Positions 45,020-53,246 of a stretch of 64,000 bases of DNA are shown in pieces. Origin of the DNA: Thalassospira sp. MCCC 1A01148 (lineage in GTDB: Bacteria > Pseudomonadota > Alphaproteobacteria > Rhodospirillales > Thalassospiraceae); contig NZ_LPVZ01000022.1 of NCBI RefSeq assembly GCF_001613795.1, positions 1 to 64,000 of the forward strand, in the 5' to 3' direction. The notes under the pieces were generated by a model that made no database searches, was not told where the DNA came from, and worked only from the letters and a program-made list of their open reading frames with translations. Position 1 is the stretch's first letter. Each line of letters begins with the position of its first letter. The translations under genes and the position numbers were made by a program.

Positions 45020-45051
45020 TTGGTACCAGAATATGTGTTCTGGTATACCAG
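45020..45051. promoter_or_regulatory. GntR/FCD operators upstream of the GntR gene
   Basis: CTGGTATACCAG (45040-45051) is a perfect 12-bp palindrome, and TTGGTACCAGA (45020-45030) is a second, imperfect site 10 nt upstream. Together with 44885-44898 they suggest a regulator binding TGGTATACCA, controlling both its own gene and dctP. Confidence 0.7.
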
Positions 45052-45076
45052 TGAGTGATGATGAATGAGGGCGCAC

Positions 45077-45754
45077 ATGTCGCAAAACGGAAAGCTTGCC
45101 ACCGATCTGGTCCAGAAACTTGAACGCGATATCGTGACCGGCGTGCTCAAGCCCGGCGACAAACTTGATGAGCGCTCGTTAAGCGAACGGTTCGGCGTAT
45201 CGCGCACCCCGGTACGTGAAGCGTTGCAAACCCTTGCCGGATCGGGGTTGGTTGCGACCATGCCGCGCCGGGGCACAATTGTTGCTGCCATCACGGTTGC
45301 CGAACTGATCGAAATGTTTGAAGTCATGGCAGAACTTGAAGCGATGTGTGCGCGTCTGGCGGCACGGCGGATGCCGCGTGTTGATATCGACAACCTGATC
45401 GCGCTGTCTGATGAATGCGGTGCGCTTAAGGATCATGCGGATGCCGATGCCTATTACGAGGCCAATGTGCGCTTCCATGAGGCGATCTATGCCGGGTGCC
45501 GCAACAGTTTCCTTGAACGTCAGACCAAGAATGTGCGCAACCGTCTGGCACCATATCGCCGTTTGCAGTTGCATCGGCCGGGGCGTGTTAAGACATCGAA
45601 CAACGAGCATGCCGATATCCTGAATGCGATTGCCAATGGTGAGGCCGAAACGGCTGGCAAGTTGATGCAGCAGCATGTGGCGGTTCAGGGTGAGTCGCTT
45701 AATGACCTACTCGCCATTGTGCCGCGCGGGTATCTGGAACCGTTGGCCAGCTAA
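45077..45754 (+). CDS. GntR-family (FCD/FadR subfamily) regulator of the malonate operon
   Basis: A 225-residue regulator with an N-terminal winged helix (LSERFGVSRTPVREALQTLAGSGLV, about 39-63) and a C-terminal helical FCD domain (EMFEVMAELEAMCARLAARR and RFHEAIYAGCRN parts with metal-binding His). It resembles MatR/MdcY-type malonate regulators. ATG 45077 has GAGGG 5 nt upstream; the frame opens at 45065. It is divergent from dctP, and palindromes in the shared region fit its expected operators. Malonate or malonyl-CoA is the likely effector (inference). Confidence 0.9.
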   Translation: MSQNGKLATDLVQKLERDIVTGVLKPGDKLDERSLSERFGVSRTPVREALQTLAGSGLVATMPRRGTIVAAITVAELIEMFEVMAELEAMCARLAARRMPRVDIDNLIALSDECGALKDHADADAYYEANVRFHEAIYAGCRNSFLERQTKNVRNRLAPYRRLQLHRPGRVKTSNNEHADILNAIANGEAETAGKLMQQHVAVQGESLNDLLAIVPRGYLEPLAS

Positions 45755-45816
45755 TTCCCATTATTTGATGTGACCAAATGCGTGACCTTTTCGGGCCGGT
45801 AGGGTAAAACGCGCGC

Positions 45817-46563
45817 ATGGCAAAGAAACGTTTGGATCAGTTGCTTGTGGAACGTGGGCTGGTGGAAACCAGGTCCAAGGCACAGGCTTTCATCATGGCA
45901 GGCAATGTCTTTAGCGGCGAGCAACGGCTCGATAAGCCGGGCATGCCGTGCAAGGAAGACATTTCCATTACGCTGCGCGGGCAACCCCATCCGTGGGTGT
46001 CGCGGGGCGGGCTCAAGCTTGAAAAGGGGCTCGCCGAGTTCGAGATCGACGTAACCGGTTTTATCGGTGTCGATGTCGGGGCCTCGACAGGTGGCTTTAC
46101 CGACGTTCTGCTTCAGAACGGAGCGGCCAAGGTCTATGCCGTTGATGTCGGGCAGGGGCAGCTTGACTGGAAACTGCGCAATGATGACCGCGTTGTGGTT
46201 ATGGAAAAGACCAATGCGCGCCATTTGACCGAAGAACAGATTACTGACGCCATCGATATCGTCGTTTGTGATGCCAGCTTCATTGGTCTGCGCACCGTGC
46301 TTCCGGCCAGTATGGAGCGGGTCAAGGATGGCGGCTATCTGATTGCGCTGATCAAGCCGCAATTTGAAGTCGGCAAGGAGCGTGTCGGCAAAAAGGGTGT
46401 CGTACGCGAACCCGAATTGCATCAGGAAGTCTGCGATACGATTTCCGACTGGCTGGCCAATCTTCCGGGCTGGGAGGTGCTGGGCATTACCAAAAGCCCG
46501 ATCACCGGACCGGAAGGCAATGTTGAGTTCCTGATTTGCGGGCGGAAAGCTTTTAGTGACTGA
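45817..46563 (+). CDS. tlyA: TlyA-family rRNA 2'-O-methyltransferase
   Basis: A 248-residue protein with an N-terminal S4 RNA-binding domain (about 1-60) and an FtsJ/RrmJ-like SAM methyltransferase domain. RGGLKLEK (catalytic lysine), VDVGASTGGFTD (SAM loop at 85-96) and VVCDASFIGLR match TlyA, which methylates cytidines in 16S and 23S rRNA; some members have hemolysin activity. The gene is followed after 12 nt by the convergent AT-rich DUF4760-like gene without a terminator between them. Confidence 0.93.
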   Translation: MAKKRLDQLLVERGLVETRSKAQAFIMAGNVFSGEQRLDKPGMPCKEDISITLRGQPHPWVSRGGLKLEKGLAEFEIDVTGFIGVDVGASTGGFTDVLLQNGAAKVYAVDVGQGQLDWKLRNDDRVVVMEKTNARHLTEEQITDAIDIVVCDASFIGLRTVLPASMERVKDGGYLIALIKPQFEVGKERVGKKGVVREPELHQEVCDTISDWLANLPGWEVLGITKSPITGPEGNVEFLICGRKAFSD

Positions 46564-46575
46564 AAATACATAAGC

Positions 46576-47106
46576 TTAAGGGAAACGCATCCATGGTTTT
46601 TCCCACCTTCGAGAGATAGTTTCCATCGAGAGGTATATGCGGCTTCTGTCTTGTGTCTTATGTCCTTGCGGCGTTTTATTTCTATTTTCGTCGATATATG
46701 AATAAGCATATTGGTAAAGGGTAAGTAAGTTATACCTTTCGTTGATTTTGATGAGCTCTTCATCGAAATCTTTTCGGAGAATGCCAGAGCACAAGAACTC
46801 ATAATAGTTTAGGCATTTTCTCAAGCCTTGTAGCCATTCGTCGTACTCGTCGGAACCTTTTATTGGGTAAGTACCTGTCGCAACATAATCCCGAATTTTC
46901 TCACTTCCTTGAATTAGATCTTCGTCTGCCAGAAGAGCGGACATTGTGTGCTGCTTGCGAGATAACTTACGAGAAAGAGAGGCGGAGACAATCCAGCCAA
47001 GTGTCGCTAGAGAACCTGTAATCATAATGGCTTGCTGAGAGGTAAGAGACTCACTCCACTTGACTACGAACTCCACTAAACTATTTATAAGATCTAATAG
47101 TTCCAT
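46576..47106 (-). CDS. DUF4760-like membrane-anchored hypothetical protein in an AT-rich patch
   Basis: A 176-residue protein with one transmembrane segment (about 24-44) after a short N-terminus and a cytoplasmic helical region containing LNYYEFLCSGI, typical of the DUF4760 family. The remainder (Lys/Asn/Tyr-rich tail) is low in GC, with AT-rich codons such as AAA, ATA and TTA unlike its GC-rich neighbours, so it was probably acquired by transfer. ATG 47106 is favoured over GTG 47115, as GTGGG precedes it. Function unknown; such genes are often found near mobile or defence islands, but none is visible here. Confidence 0.7.
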   Translation of the reverse strand: MELLDLINSLVEFVVKWSESLTSQQAIMITGSLATLGWIVSASLSRKLSRKQHTMSALLADEDLIQGSEKIRDYVATGTYPIKGSDEYDEWLQGLRKCLNYYEFLCSGILRKDFDEELIKINERYNLLTLYQYAYSYIDENRNKTPQGHKTQDRSRIYLSMETISRRWEKPWMRFP

Positions 47107-47272
47107 TGTGCCCACTTAGCTTGCTAATTGAAGGCCGAGAGGTTACTATGCGTGTAGTGAAGTATGTTATCTACTGTTCGAAGGAGTAGGCGGCGATGTT
47201 TGAGACAGAGCGCGGTTTCTGAAGTACAGAGAAACGGGATGCAAGCTACGTCTCGTAATTGTAGTAGTATTT

Positions 47273-47318
47273 AAAAGGCTAGATCATTTTTTTTGATCCA
47301 GCCTTTTTTTCTATTTTT
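47273..47318. terminator. Large AT-flanked hairpin with T-rich loop
   Basis: AAAAGGCTaGATCA pairs with TGATCcAGCCTTTT around a T-rich loop and is followed by TTTCTATTTTT. It works on both strands: it ends the GlcG-like gene (minus) and any plus-strand transcript from 47107-47270. Confidence 0.8.
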
Positions 47319-47361
47319 GCAAAATGCAGTCTGAGACTGTTGAAGTCCGTTTGTGGCAGAA

Positions 47362-47796
47362 TTAATTGTTGCTCGCGATTTTCTTCATGAAGAAGTCAAT
47401 ACCGGCCTGTGCGCAGTCCTGATCCTGTGGCGGGGTGCCGGAACTGACGCCGATACCGCCAACACATTCACCATCAACGAATACTGGCAGACCACCGGCG
47501 ACAATCGACAGGCGACCGCCAATTTCACTATCGATGCCATAGGCCGGTTTGCCCGGCTGGGCAGCGGCGGCGTATTCATGCGTGCCCTTGCGCGCACCCG
47601 ACGCGGTGAAGGATTTGTCCTGGGCGATGGTGGTGCTGGTGACCTTGCCGCCATCCATGCGTTCAAACGCGATCAGAACACCGGATTCGTCGGTGATGGC
47701 AATGCACATCGGAACCCCGATTTCATTGGCACGGTTGCGGGCCCCTTCGATCAGGATATAGGCATCCTCAATGGACAGGCGTTTGATGGTCAGCAT
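47362..47796 (-). CDS. GlcG/HbpS-family protein (DUF336)
   Basis: A 144-residue protein of the GlcG/HbpS (DUF336) family: it has the IPMCIAITDESGVLIAFERMDG-like strand (ITDESGVLIAFERMDG) and the GLPVFVDGECVGGIGVSSG glycine-rich end. HbpS binds heme, and GlcG accompanies glycolate oxidase genes; its role here is unknown. Monocistronic between the AT-rich hairpin and the DUF2269-like gene. Confidence 0.87.
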   Translation of the reverse strand: MLTIKRLSIEDAYILIEGARNRANEIGVPMCIAITDESGVLIAFERMDGGKVTSTTIAQDKSFTASGARKGTHEYAAAAQPGKPAYGIDSEIGGRLSIVAGGLPVFVDGECVGGIGVSSGTPPQDQDCAQAGIDFFMKKIASNN

Positions 47797-47921
47797 CGGA
47801 CTTTTCTCCCGGGCGTTATCATTAATCTAATGCCAGCATAGTACGGGCAGCGCCAAAAGCCGATCAATCATATAAAACGGCTTTCCGCATTGTGGAAGGC
47901 GCGACGTGTTACGCCCGCTAC

Positions 47922-48398
47922 TCAGAAGTCCGGACGCATGATCATCAGATAAAGCGCGCCGAGCGGGAACAGGATGGCGATGCGGCCAACCATGTTCCAC
48001 AGCCTGCGGCATTTCTCGTAAGCAACCGGCATTTCGGTTTCGCCATCAGCCACGGTCTTGGCAGCAATCTTTGACATATAGATCTGAAGCGGCAGCAGGC
48101 CTGCCAGCCACAGCATCGCAGCCATGCCATACAGGCTGATGCCATAGATCAGATAGGGGGCATCAGAAAGGGATATGCCGGTGGCGTGGAACAACCCGAT
48201 GCCGCCAATCACAAGCAGGGCCGAGCCAAGAGTGGTGAAGGCCAGATCAGTGATGTTGATCAGACGACAGGCAAAGGCGATGACGACCGGGTTGTTGGTG
48301 CGGTCTGCCTGTATTTTCCAAACGGCCGAGACAATGATATTGCCCAAAAACAGGATAGCGCCAAGAACGTGAATGAGTTTGACGGTTGAATATTCCAT
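47922..48398 (-). CDS. DUF2269-like integral membrane protein
   Basis: A 158-residue protein with four hydrophobic segments: the N-terminal LIHVLGAILFLGNIIVSAVWKIQADR pattern (VLGAILFLGNIIVSAVWK) is that of DUF2269/predicted integral membrane proteins. Start ATG 48398 has GGAA 6 nt upstream, and the frame opens at 48431. It is 59 nt downstream of the TetR gene in the same direction, so the two are probably co-regulated. Function unknown. Confidence 0.75.
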   Translation of the reverse strand: MEYSTVKLIHVLGAILFLGNIIVSAVWKIQADRTNNPVVIAFACRLINITDLAFTTLGSALLVIGGIGLFHATGISLSDAPYLIYGISLYGMAAMLWLAGLLPLQIYMSKIAAKTVADGETEMPVAYEKCRRLWNMVGRIAILFPLGALYLMIMRPDF

Positions 48399-48457
48399 TT
48401 GAAATTCCGGTTGGTTGCGGGCAGACCCCAACGAGGGACGATGAAGCGGTCGAGCTG

Positions 48458-49066
48458 TTATTCGGCGTTGGCCGGGATGGTAAGGTCCTCGGCCAGAAGA
48501 CCCAGAACAAAACCTGAAAGATCCTGATCGGCTGGCGGCACGATCATGCCATCAATCACCAGCATGGCGATGCCGTGCGCGCGGCTCCATGCGGCAAGGG
48601 CGCGGTTATAGGCGCTTGCAGCCTCCGCCAGAGTCATTTCAGCCTTGCGATCAACCGATGTGACCGCGCGCTGCAAGACGTCAAAGGCGTTATCGGCGGC
48701 ATCGCGCAACTCCGGGTATTGATCAAGCGGTGGGCGTTCGCGGCCAAAGATCAGACGGAAATGCTGCGGGTTTTCGACCGCGAACTGCACATAGGCAGCC
48801 CCCAGCGCCATGATGCGTTCTTCATGGTTTTCCGTGCTGGCAGCAGCAGTTTCAAGTTGTTCGGCAAACCGTTCAAAGGCGGCAATGGCGACTGCCGCCA
48901 AAATGCCATCCTTGCCGTCAAAATGGCGATAGGGGGCGGCTTCGGACACACCGGTCAGCCGCGCCAGGCGCCGTAGCGACAACCCAGCCGGGCCTTCGTC
49001 GATCAGGATGTTTTCAGCTTGTTGCAGAAGGACGTTGCGGACATCACCGTGGTGATATTTTCCCAT
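48458..49066 (-). CDS. TetR/AcrR family transcriptional regulator
   Basis: A 202-residue regulator with helix-turn-helix at about 12-60 (GPAGLSLRRLARLTGVSEAAPYRHFDGKDGIL) and a C-terminal WHG-type TetR_C domain (FRLIFGRERPPLDQYPELRD part). ATG 49066 has no better rival; the frame opens at 49144. A perfect operator (49089-49107) lies 23 nt upstream, so autoregulation and control of the DUF2269-like membrane gene are likely. Confidence 0.92.
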   Translation of the reverse strand: MGKYHHGDVRNVLLQQAENILIDEGPAGLSLRRLARLTGVSEAAPYRHFDGKDGILAAVAIAAFERFAEQLETAAASTENHEERIMALGAAYVQFAVENPQHFRLIFGRERPPLDQYPELRDAADNAFDVLQRAVTSVDRKAEMTLAEAASAYNRALAAWSRAHGIAMLVIDGMIVPPADQDLSGFVLGLLAEDLTIPANAE

Positions 49067-49088
49067 TTGCTCGTATCTCGATTTTCTT

Positions 49089-49107
49089 ATGTTAACTTTG
49101 TTAACAT
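49089..49107. promoter_or_regulatory. Perfect TetR operator upstream of tetR (49 kb)
   Basis: ATGTTAAC (49089-49096) and GTTAACAT (49100-49107) are perfectly inverted with a 3-nt TTT centre, located 23 nt upstream of the tetR ATG. Confidence 0.75.
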
Positions 49108-49210
49108 TAAAGCGGAACACACATTTGCGCAAGACCAAAATCACGCTTTTCAGGTGAACCGGGTCTTGTCATCGGGCTTGGTGCTATGATGTCGGGACGT
49201 GATGGCCTGT

Positions 49211-49825
49211 TTAAGCCAGCACAAAATCGAACCGGCCGATCTCACCGTCGCTCGCCGGGCGCATGTTCATCAAAAGCGCGCTGTCAAACAGGTGGTCCAG
49301 CTCGTTCCGGGGCTCTTCGGGGAAATAGAGTTGTGTGGTCAGGGTGGGGCCGTTGGGTGGGGTGATCTTGATGTGGTAATGCGGGGTACGTCCGGCATAT
49401 TCGGCCGGGCGAATGGTATCGAAATAATAACGTCCCTGGGCGTCGGTGCGCTGATAACCGCGCATGCTAAAGCCCTGATTGTCATATCGGCCATTGGCAT
49501 CGGCGTGCCAGAGATCGACAATCGCATTGGCAATCGGCGTGCAGGTGGTGCTGAGCACGTAACCGATCAGTGTCACCGGGCTGCCATCGGTATCTGTCCG
49601 AAAGTTGCGTTTTTCTGGTGGGTTTTGCGAATAAAACGGGCCCTCGGTCATTGAACGTGTCGGGCCGATATCCTCGCCGCAGGCCGGGGTTGCCGGCAGG
49701 GTTGTGTCACTGGCGTGGGCGGCCGGTGACAGAATGGTATGGCCGATAATTGCCGCGCCTGTGGCAAACCAGCCCTTTATCGCAGATCGGCGCGACAGGC
49801 TGGAGAGATCCAGATGTGTTGTCAT
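49211..49825 (-). CDS. Intradiol ring-cleavage dioxygenase, Tat-exported
   Basis: A 204-residue protein of the protocatechuate 3,4-/catechol 1,2-dioxygenase fold, which cleaves aromatic diols with a non-heme Fe(III). A twin-arginine signal (SRRSAIKGWFATGAA) lies in the first 35 residues, so it is exported folded. Catalytic-type parts are TEGPFY, NAIVDLWHADANGRYD (Tyr ligand) and PAEYAGRTPHYHIKI (Tyr and His ligands). Start ATG 49825 gives a proper Tat signal; the frame opens at 49957. No ring-degradation genes are adjacent, so the substrate is unknown; extracytoplasmic members act on lignin-derived or defence phenolics. Confidence 0.88.
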   Translation of the reverse strand: MTTHLDLSSLSRRSAIKGWFATGAAIIGHTILSPAAHASDTTLPATPACGEDIGPTRSMTEGPFYSQNPPEKRNFRTDTDGSPVTLIGYVLSTTCTPIANAIVDLWHADANGRYDNQGFSMRGYQRTDAQGRYYFDTIRPAEYAGRTPHYHIKITPPNGPTLTTQLYFPEEPRNELDHLFDSALLMNMRPASDGEIGRFDFVLA

Positions 49826-49936
49826 TCGTCTTGCCTTTTCCCAACCGCATTTCGGGTCGTTTCTCGTTATGGGATAAAGATGTGGTCGCGCAGGCAAACT
49901 ACAAGCCGAAACCATTGGAAAATTGCCCCGGCTTAT

Positions 49937-49967
49937 AAAAAAGCGCCACCCTTTCAAAGGGCGGCGC
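49937..49967 (-). terminator. Terminator after the RimB-like acidic-tail gene
   Basis: GCGCC-ACCC-TTT pairs with AAAGGG-c-GGCGC (one mismatch), with TTTTTT on the minus strand. It ends the aroC-downstream gene at 50011. Confidence 0.85.
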
Positions 49968-50010
49968 AGGGGACCCAGGGGCTTCAGGGGGCTTCAGGTT
50001 CTATGGGAAC

Positions 50011-51180
50011 TTACGCCGGTTCAGGTGCGCGGTCGGCTGGTTTGGCGGTTTCTGATCCGGTCTGTGATGTCGTGGACTCGCCAGATGTTTTGGCGCCTTC
50101 TTGCGCTTTGCTCGGATCGTCGGGTTTTGTTTGGTTTTCTGCGTTCGCAGCCGTGTCAGTTGGTGTGTCGGGTGTTGCGGACGCATCATTGCCGTCAGCC
50201 GTGGTCGAAGCGGCGTCCGGTGCGGCCTTGTTTTGTTGTGTGTCGGGTGCCGGGTTTGCCGCATTCTGGTCGTGGGTTGGCGTATCTGCGGTCTCGGTCT
50301 GCTGTGACGTGTCTGGCGTGGTGTTGTTTTCCGGTGTGGCGGCTGTTGTCTGATCCGGGGAAGTGTCAGCGTCGGGTTGTGCATCGGTGACGGATGCTGT
50401 GTGCGCTTTGTCATCGGCGGTGCTTGATGCCGGTTCTGCTTCGGAATCAGAGCTTGGCGCAGATGTATCCTTTGCCGGAGTGTCATTGCTTTTGGCGTCA
50501 GTCCCGGCCGATTGTGGTGCTTCTGCCACGTGCTGGTTCAGGTCAACAGCAGGCGGATTGGCGGCTTTTTGGTCGTCGGGCCTGTCCGGGCGGATCAAAA
50601 ACTTGTCGGCCAGCGTGTCCTTGCCGATCAAAAGCGGCTGTTCGAGGCCGCCCATTTCCAGCAGACCGATTTCAACATCGCGCTCAACGCCGCCCAGTTT
50701 GAGGCGCGATTTGATTACGGGCGCGCGCACAGTGGTGTTGCCCGCGCCGGTCTGCACATCACGGTAACCCGCAATCGGCAGTGACAATTTCCAAACAATC
50801 GTACGGGCCTGAAGCGTGCTTGCGGGATCGGGCGGTGACTTGATGGTAAGCGAAAAGGAAACCGTTCCATCTGATGGGGAATCGGAACTGTCCGTTTCTG
50901 CGTCATCGCTTTGTGGGGGGCTTTCATCGTCACCGGGGCTGTCAACATTCAGGTCACCGACGAACAGGCAGGTTTGAGGTGCAGCCCCCAGTATCATGGC
51001 CGGGAGCCCCGAAATGCCCCAGTCAGGCAGGTTGACGGCCTCGTCCGAGAAAAGAACGATACGGTTTTTAAGCTGCGCGTCACTGCCAACCGTCCCGGTG
51101 GGTGCGGGCTTTTTGTTTGACGCAGCAAGTTGGATCAGGGTTTTGAGCAATATCGGGTTCATGCCCCTTTGACGTGGCAC
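50011..51180 (-). CDS. Degenerate retropepsin/RimB-like protein with long acidic low-complexity tail
   Basis: A 389-residue protein. Residues about 20-70 and 130-200 resemble the RimB/PF05618 fold of the protein at 6797-7297: LPDWGISGLP..., then VKSRLKLGGVERDVEIGL with PLLIGKDTLADKFLI, which aligns to [17 protein letters not shown]. The catalytic DTGA of RimB is replaced by ILGAAP, so protease activity is not expected. Residues about 75-115 are an acidic Asp/Ser linker, and the last about 185 are an Asp/Thr/Ala/Pro/Gln-rich disordered tail. I infer a binding or scaffolding protein. It lies 48 nt after aroC on the same strand; start GTG 51180 or ATG 51162 is uncertain. Confidence 0.7.
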   Translation of the reverse strand: MPRQRGMNPILLKTLIQLAASNKKPAPTGTVGSDAQLKNRIVLFSDEAVNLPDWGISGLPAMILGAAPQTCLFVGDLNVDSPGDDESPPQSDDAETDSSDSPSDGTVSFSLTIKSPPDPASTLQARTIVWKLSLPIAGYRDVQTGAGNTTVRAPVIKSRLKLGGVERDVEIGLLEMGGLEQPLLIGKDTLADKFLIRPDRPDDQKAANPPAVDLNQHVAEAPQSAGTDAKSNDTPAKDTSAPSSDSEAEPASSTADDKAHTASVTDAQPDADTSPDQTTAATPENNTTPDTSQQTETADTPTHDQNAANPAPDTQQNKAAPDAASTTADGNDASATPDTPTDTAANAENQTKPDDPSKAQEGAKTSGESTTSQTGSETAKPADRAPEPA

Positions 51181-51228
51181 AAACCCGTTTGTGATGCGAA
51201 ACTCGCAATACCCGATAAAGTTGCGAAA

Positions 51229-52332
51229 TCAGCTCGGGAAATGCTTGTTCGTGTTCCAGCCTTCGCACTGTGCGCGGTGGCGCAGAAGGTGGTCAGCCAG
51301 TGTGATGGCAGCCATGGCTTCGCCCACCGGAACGCCGCGGATGCCAACGCACGGATCATGGCGGCCCTTGGTGACGACGTCGACTTCCTTGCCATAGATA
51401 TCAAGGCTTTTGCGCGGGGTGAGGATCGAGCTGGTCGGTTTGACAGCAAAGCGAACGACGATGTCCTGCCCCGATGAAATCCCGCCCAAAATGCCACCGG
51501 CATGGTTGGAACCAAATACCGGTTTGCCATCTTCGCCCAGACGCATTTCATCGGCATTTTCAATGCCGGTCAGTTCGGCGGCTTCAAAACCATTGCCGAT
51601 TTCAACGCCCTTGACGGCGTTGATCGTCATCATCGCCTTGGCCAGATCGGCGTCAAGTTTGTCATAAACCGGATCACCAAGGCCAACCGGGACGCCAGAA
51701 CAGACGACCTCGATCACTGCGCCAACCGATGAGCCATCCTTGCGCAGGCCATCAAGATATTCCTCGAACACCGGCACGGCTTCCGGGTCCGGGCAGAAGA
51801 ACGGGTTGTTATCAACCTCATCCCAGTCCCAGTTCGCGCGATTGATTTCCTTGGTGCCCATTTTGACCAGGGCCGCACGGATTTTGATGTCATCACCCAG
51901 CACCTTGCGGGCAATCGCACCGGCGGCAACACGCATCGCCGTTTCACGCGCCGATGAACGGCCGCCGCCACGATAATCGCGGGTGCCGTATTTTTCCCAA
52001 TAGGTGTAATCGGCATGGCCGGGGCGGAACTGGTTTTTGATTTCGCCGTAATCCTTGGAGCGCTGATCGACGTTTTCGATCAGAAGCCCGATCGGGGTGC
52101 CGGTGGTTTTGCCTTCGAAAACGCCCGAAAGGATTTTGACCTGATCAGGTTCGCGGCGCTGGGTGGTAAAGCGCGACTGACCGGGTTTGCGTTTTTCAAG
52201 GTAATCCTGAATGTCGGACTCGGTCAGTTCAAGCAGGGGCGGCACACCATCAACGACACAGCCAATGGCCGGACCGTGGCTTTCGCCAAAGGTGGTGAAG
52301 CGGAAAAGTGTTCCAAAACTGTTGCCAGCCAT
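51229..52332 (-). CDS. aroC: Chorismate synthase
   Basis: Last step of the shikimate pathway: EPSP to chorismate using reduced FMN. The 367-residue protein has [15 protein letters not shown] (residues about 12-26), [16 protein letters not shown] and a conserved [17 protein letters not shown] near the C-terminus. The gene follows fabI (minus, separate terminator at 52363-52394) in the alphaproteobacterial fabI-aroC order. The predicted protein ends in the [14 protein letters not shown] segment. Confidence 0.96.
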   Translation of the reverse strand: MAGNSFGTLFRFTTFGESHGPAIGCVVDGVPPLLELTESDIQDYLEKRKPGQSRFTTQRREPDQVKILSGVFEGKTTGTPIGLLIENVDQRSKDYGEIKNQFRPGHADYTYWEKYGTRDYRGGGRSSARETAMRVAAGAIARKVLGDDIKIRAALVKMGTKEINRANWDWDEVDNNPFFCPDPEAVPVFEEYLDGLRKDGSSVGAVIEVVCSGVPVGLGDPVYDKLDADLAKAMMTINAVKGVEIGNGFEAAELTGIENADEMRLGEDGKPVFGSNHAGGILGGISSGQDIVVRFAVKPTSSILTPRKSLDIYGKEVDVVTKGRHDPCVGIRGVPVGEAMAAITLADHLLRHRAQCEGWNTNKHFPS

Positions 52333-52362
52333 AACCGATTATCCAGAATTCAAGTATTTAAG

Positions 52363-52394
52363 AGACAAAACGGGCCACCCATCAGGGCAGCCCG
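52363..52394 (-). terminator. Terminator of fabI
   Basis: CGGGC-TGCCC pairs with GGGTGGCCCG with two G-T wobbles around a 4-nt loop, followed on the minus strand by TTTTGTCT. Confidence 0.8.
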
Positions 52395-52415
52395 CAAAAT
52401 CGTATCAGGCCCAGA

Positions 52416-53246
52416 TCAGGGTTTCTGGACAGTGATGTCAGGTGCGTCTGCCTGTTTCATGCCAACGGTGTGGTAACCGCAATCGACATGATGGGTTTCG
52501 CCCGTAACACCGGTCGAAAGATCAGAGAGGAAGTACAGGCCCGATCCGCCAACATCATCAAGCGTGACGTTGCGGCGCATCGGTGAGTTGTATTCGTTCC
52601 ATTTCAGGATATAGCGGAAATCGCCAATACCCGATGCGGCAAGGGTCTTCATCGGGCCCGCCGAAATGGCGTTGACACGAATGCGGTCTGGTCCAAGGTC
52701 ATTGGCAAGGTATTTCACGCTGGCTTCAAGGGCAGCCTTGGCAACGCCCATGACGTTGTAATGCGGCATGACCTTTTCTGCGCCGTAATAGGAGAGCGTC
52801 AGAAGTGAACCACCATCGGTCATCAGTTTTTCAGCGCGCTGTGCGATCGCGGTAAAGGAATAGACCGAGATGTTCATCGAAAGCGCAAAGTTTTCCGGCG
52901 AGGTATCGACATAGCGACCACGCAGTTCGCTCTTGTCGGAGAAGCCGATGGCATGCACGACAAAGTCAAGCTTGCCCCATTTTTCCTTGAGCGTCTCGAA
53001 CACGGCATCCATGCTGGCCGCATCGGTCACGTCACATGGCAGAACGATGTTGCTGCCAACAGACTCCGCGAGCGGGCGCACACGTTTTTCAAGGGCTTCG
53101 CCCTGGAAGGTAAAGGCCACTTCGGCGCCGGCCGCTGCGGCCGCACGTGCAATGCCCCAGGCAATCGATTTGTCGTTGGCGACGCCCATGATCAGGCCGC
53201 GTTTACCGGCCATCAGGCCTGAAATGTTGTCGGTGGACAGGCTCAT
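52416..53246 (-). CDS. fabI: Enoyl-[acyl-carrier-protein] reductase (NADH)
   Basis: Reduces enoyl-ACP in fatty acid elongation and is the triclosan target. The 276-residue SDR has GVANDKSIAWG at the cofactor site, a YYGAEKVMPHYNVMGVAKAA segment with the Tyr-x6-Lys dyad, and the C-terminal GVTGETHHVDCGYH. The frame opens at 53294 but ATG 53246 is the normal family start (MSLSTDN). Upstream to aroC, it has its own terminator (52363-52394), so the pair is not a simple operon. Confidence 0.95.
   Translation of the reverse strand: MSLSTDNISGLMAGKRGLIMGVANDKSIAWGIARAAAAAGAEVAFTFQGEALEKRVRPLAESVGSNIVLPCDVTDAASMDAVFETLKEKWGKLDFVVHAIGFSDKSELRGRYVDTSPENFALSMNISVYSFTAIAQRAEKLMTDGGSLLTLSYYGAEKVMPHYNVMGVAKAALEASVKYLANDLGPDRIRVNAISAGPMKTLAASGIGDFRYILKWNEYNSPMRRNVTLDDVGGSGLYFLSDLSTGVTGETHHVDCGYHTVGMKQADAPDITVQKP

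Noticed and set aside
47171..47189. GTTCGAA flanked by CTACT/AGTAG, resembling a tRNA T-arm
   Set aside because: The stem closes with a G-G mismatch and no acceptor or anticodon arm can be formed.
47196..47222. Eight-codon ORF after AAGGAG
   Set aside because: Too short to support as a gene; mentioned only as part of a possible small RNA.
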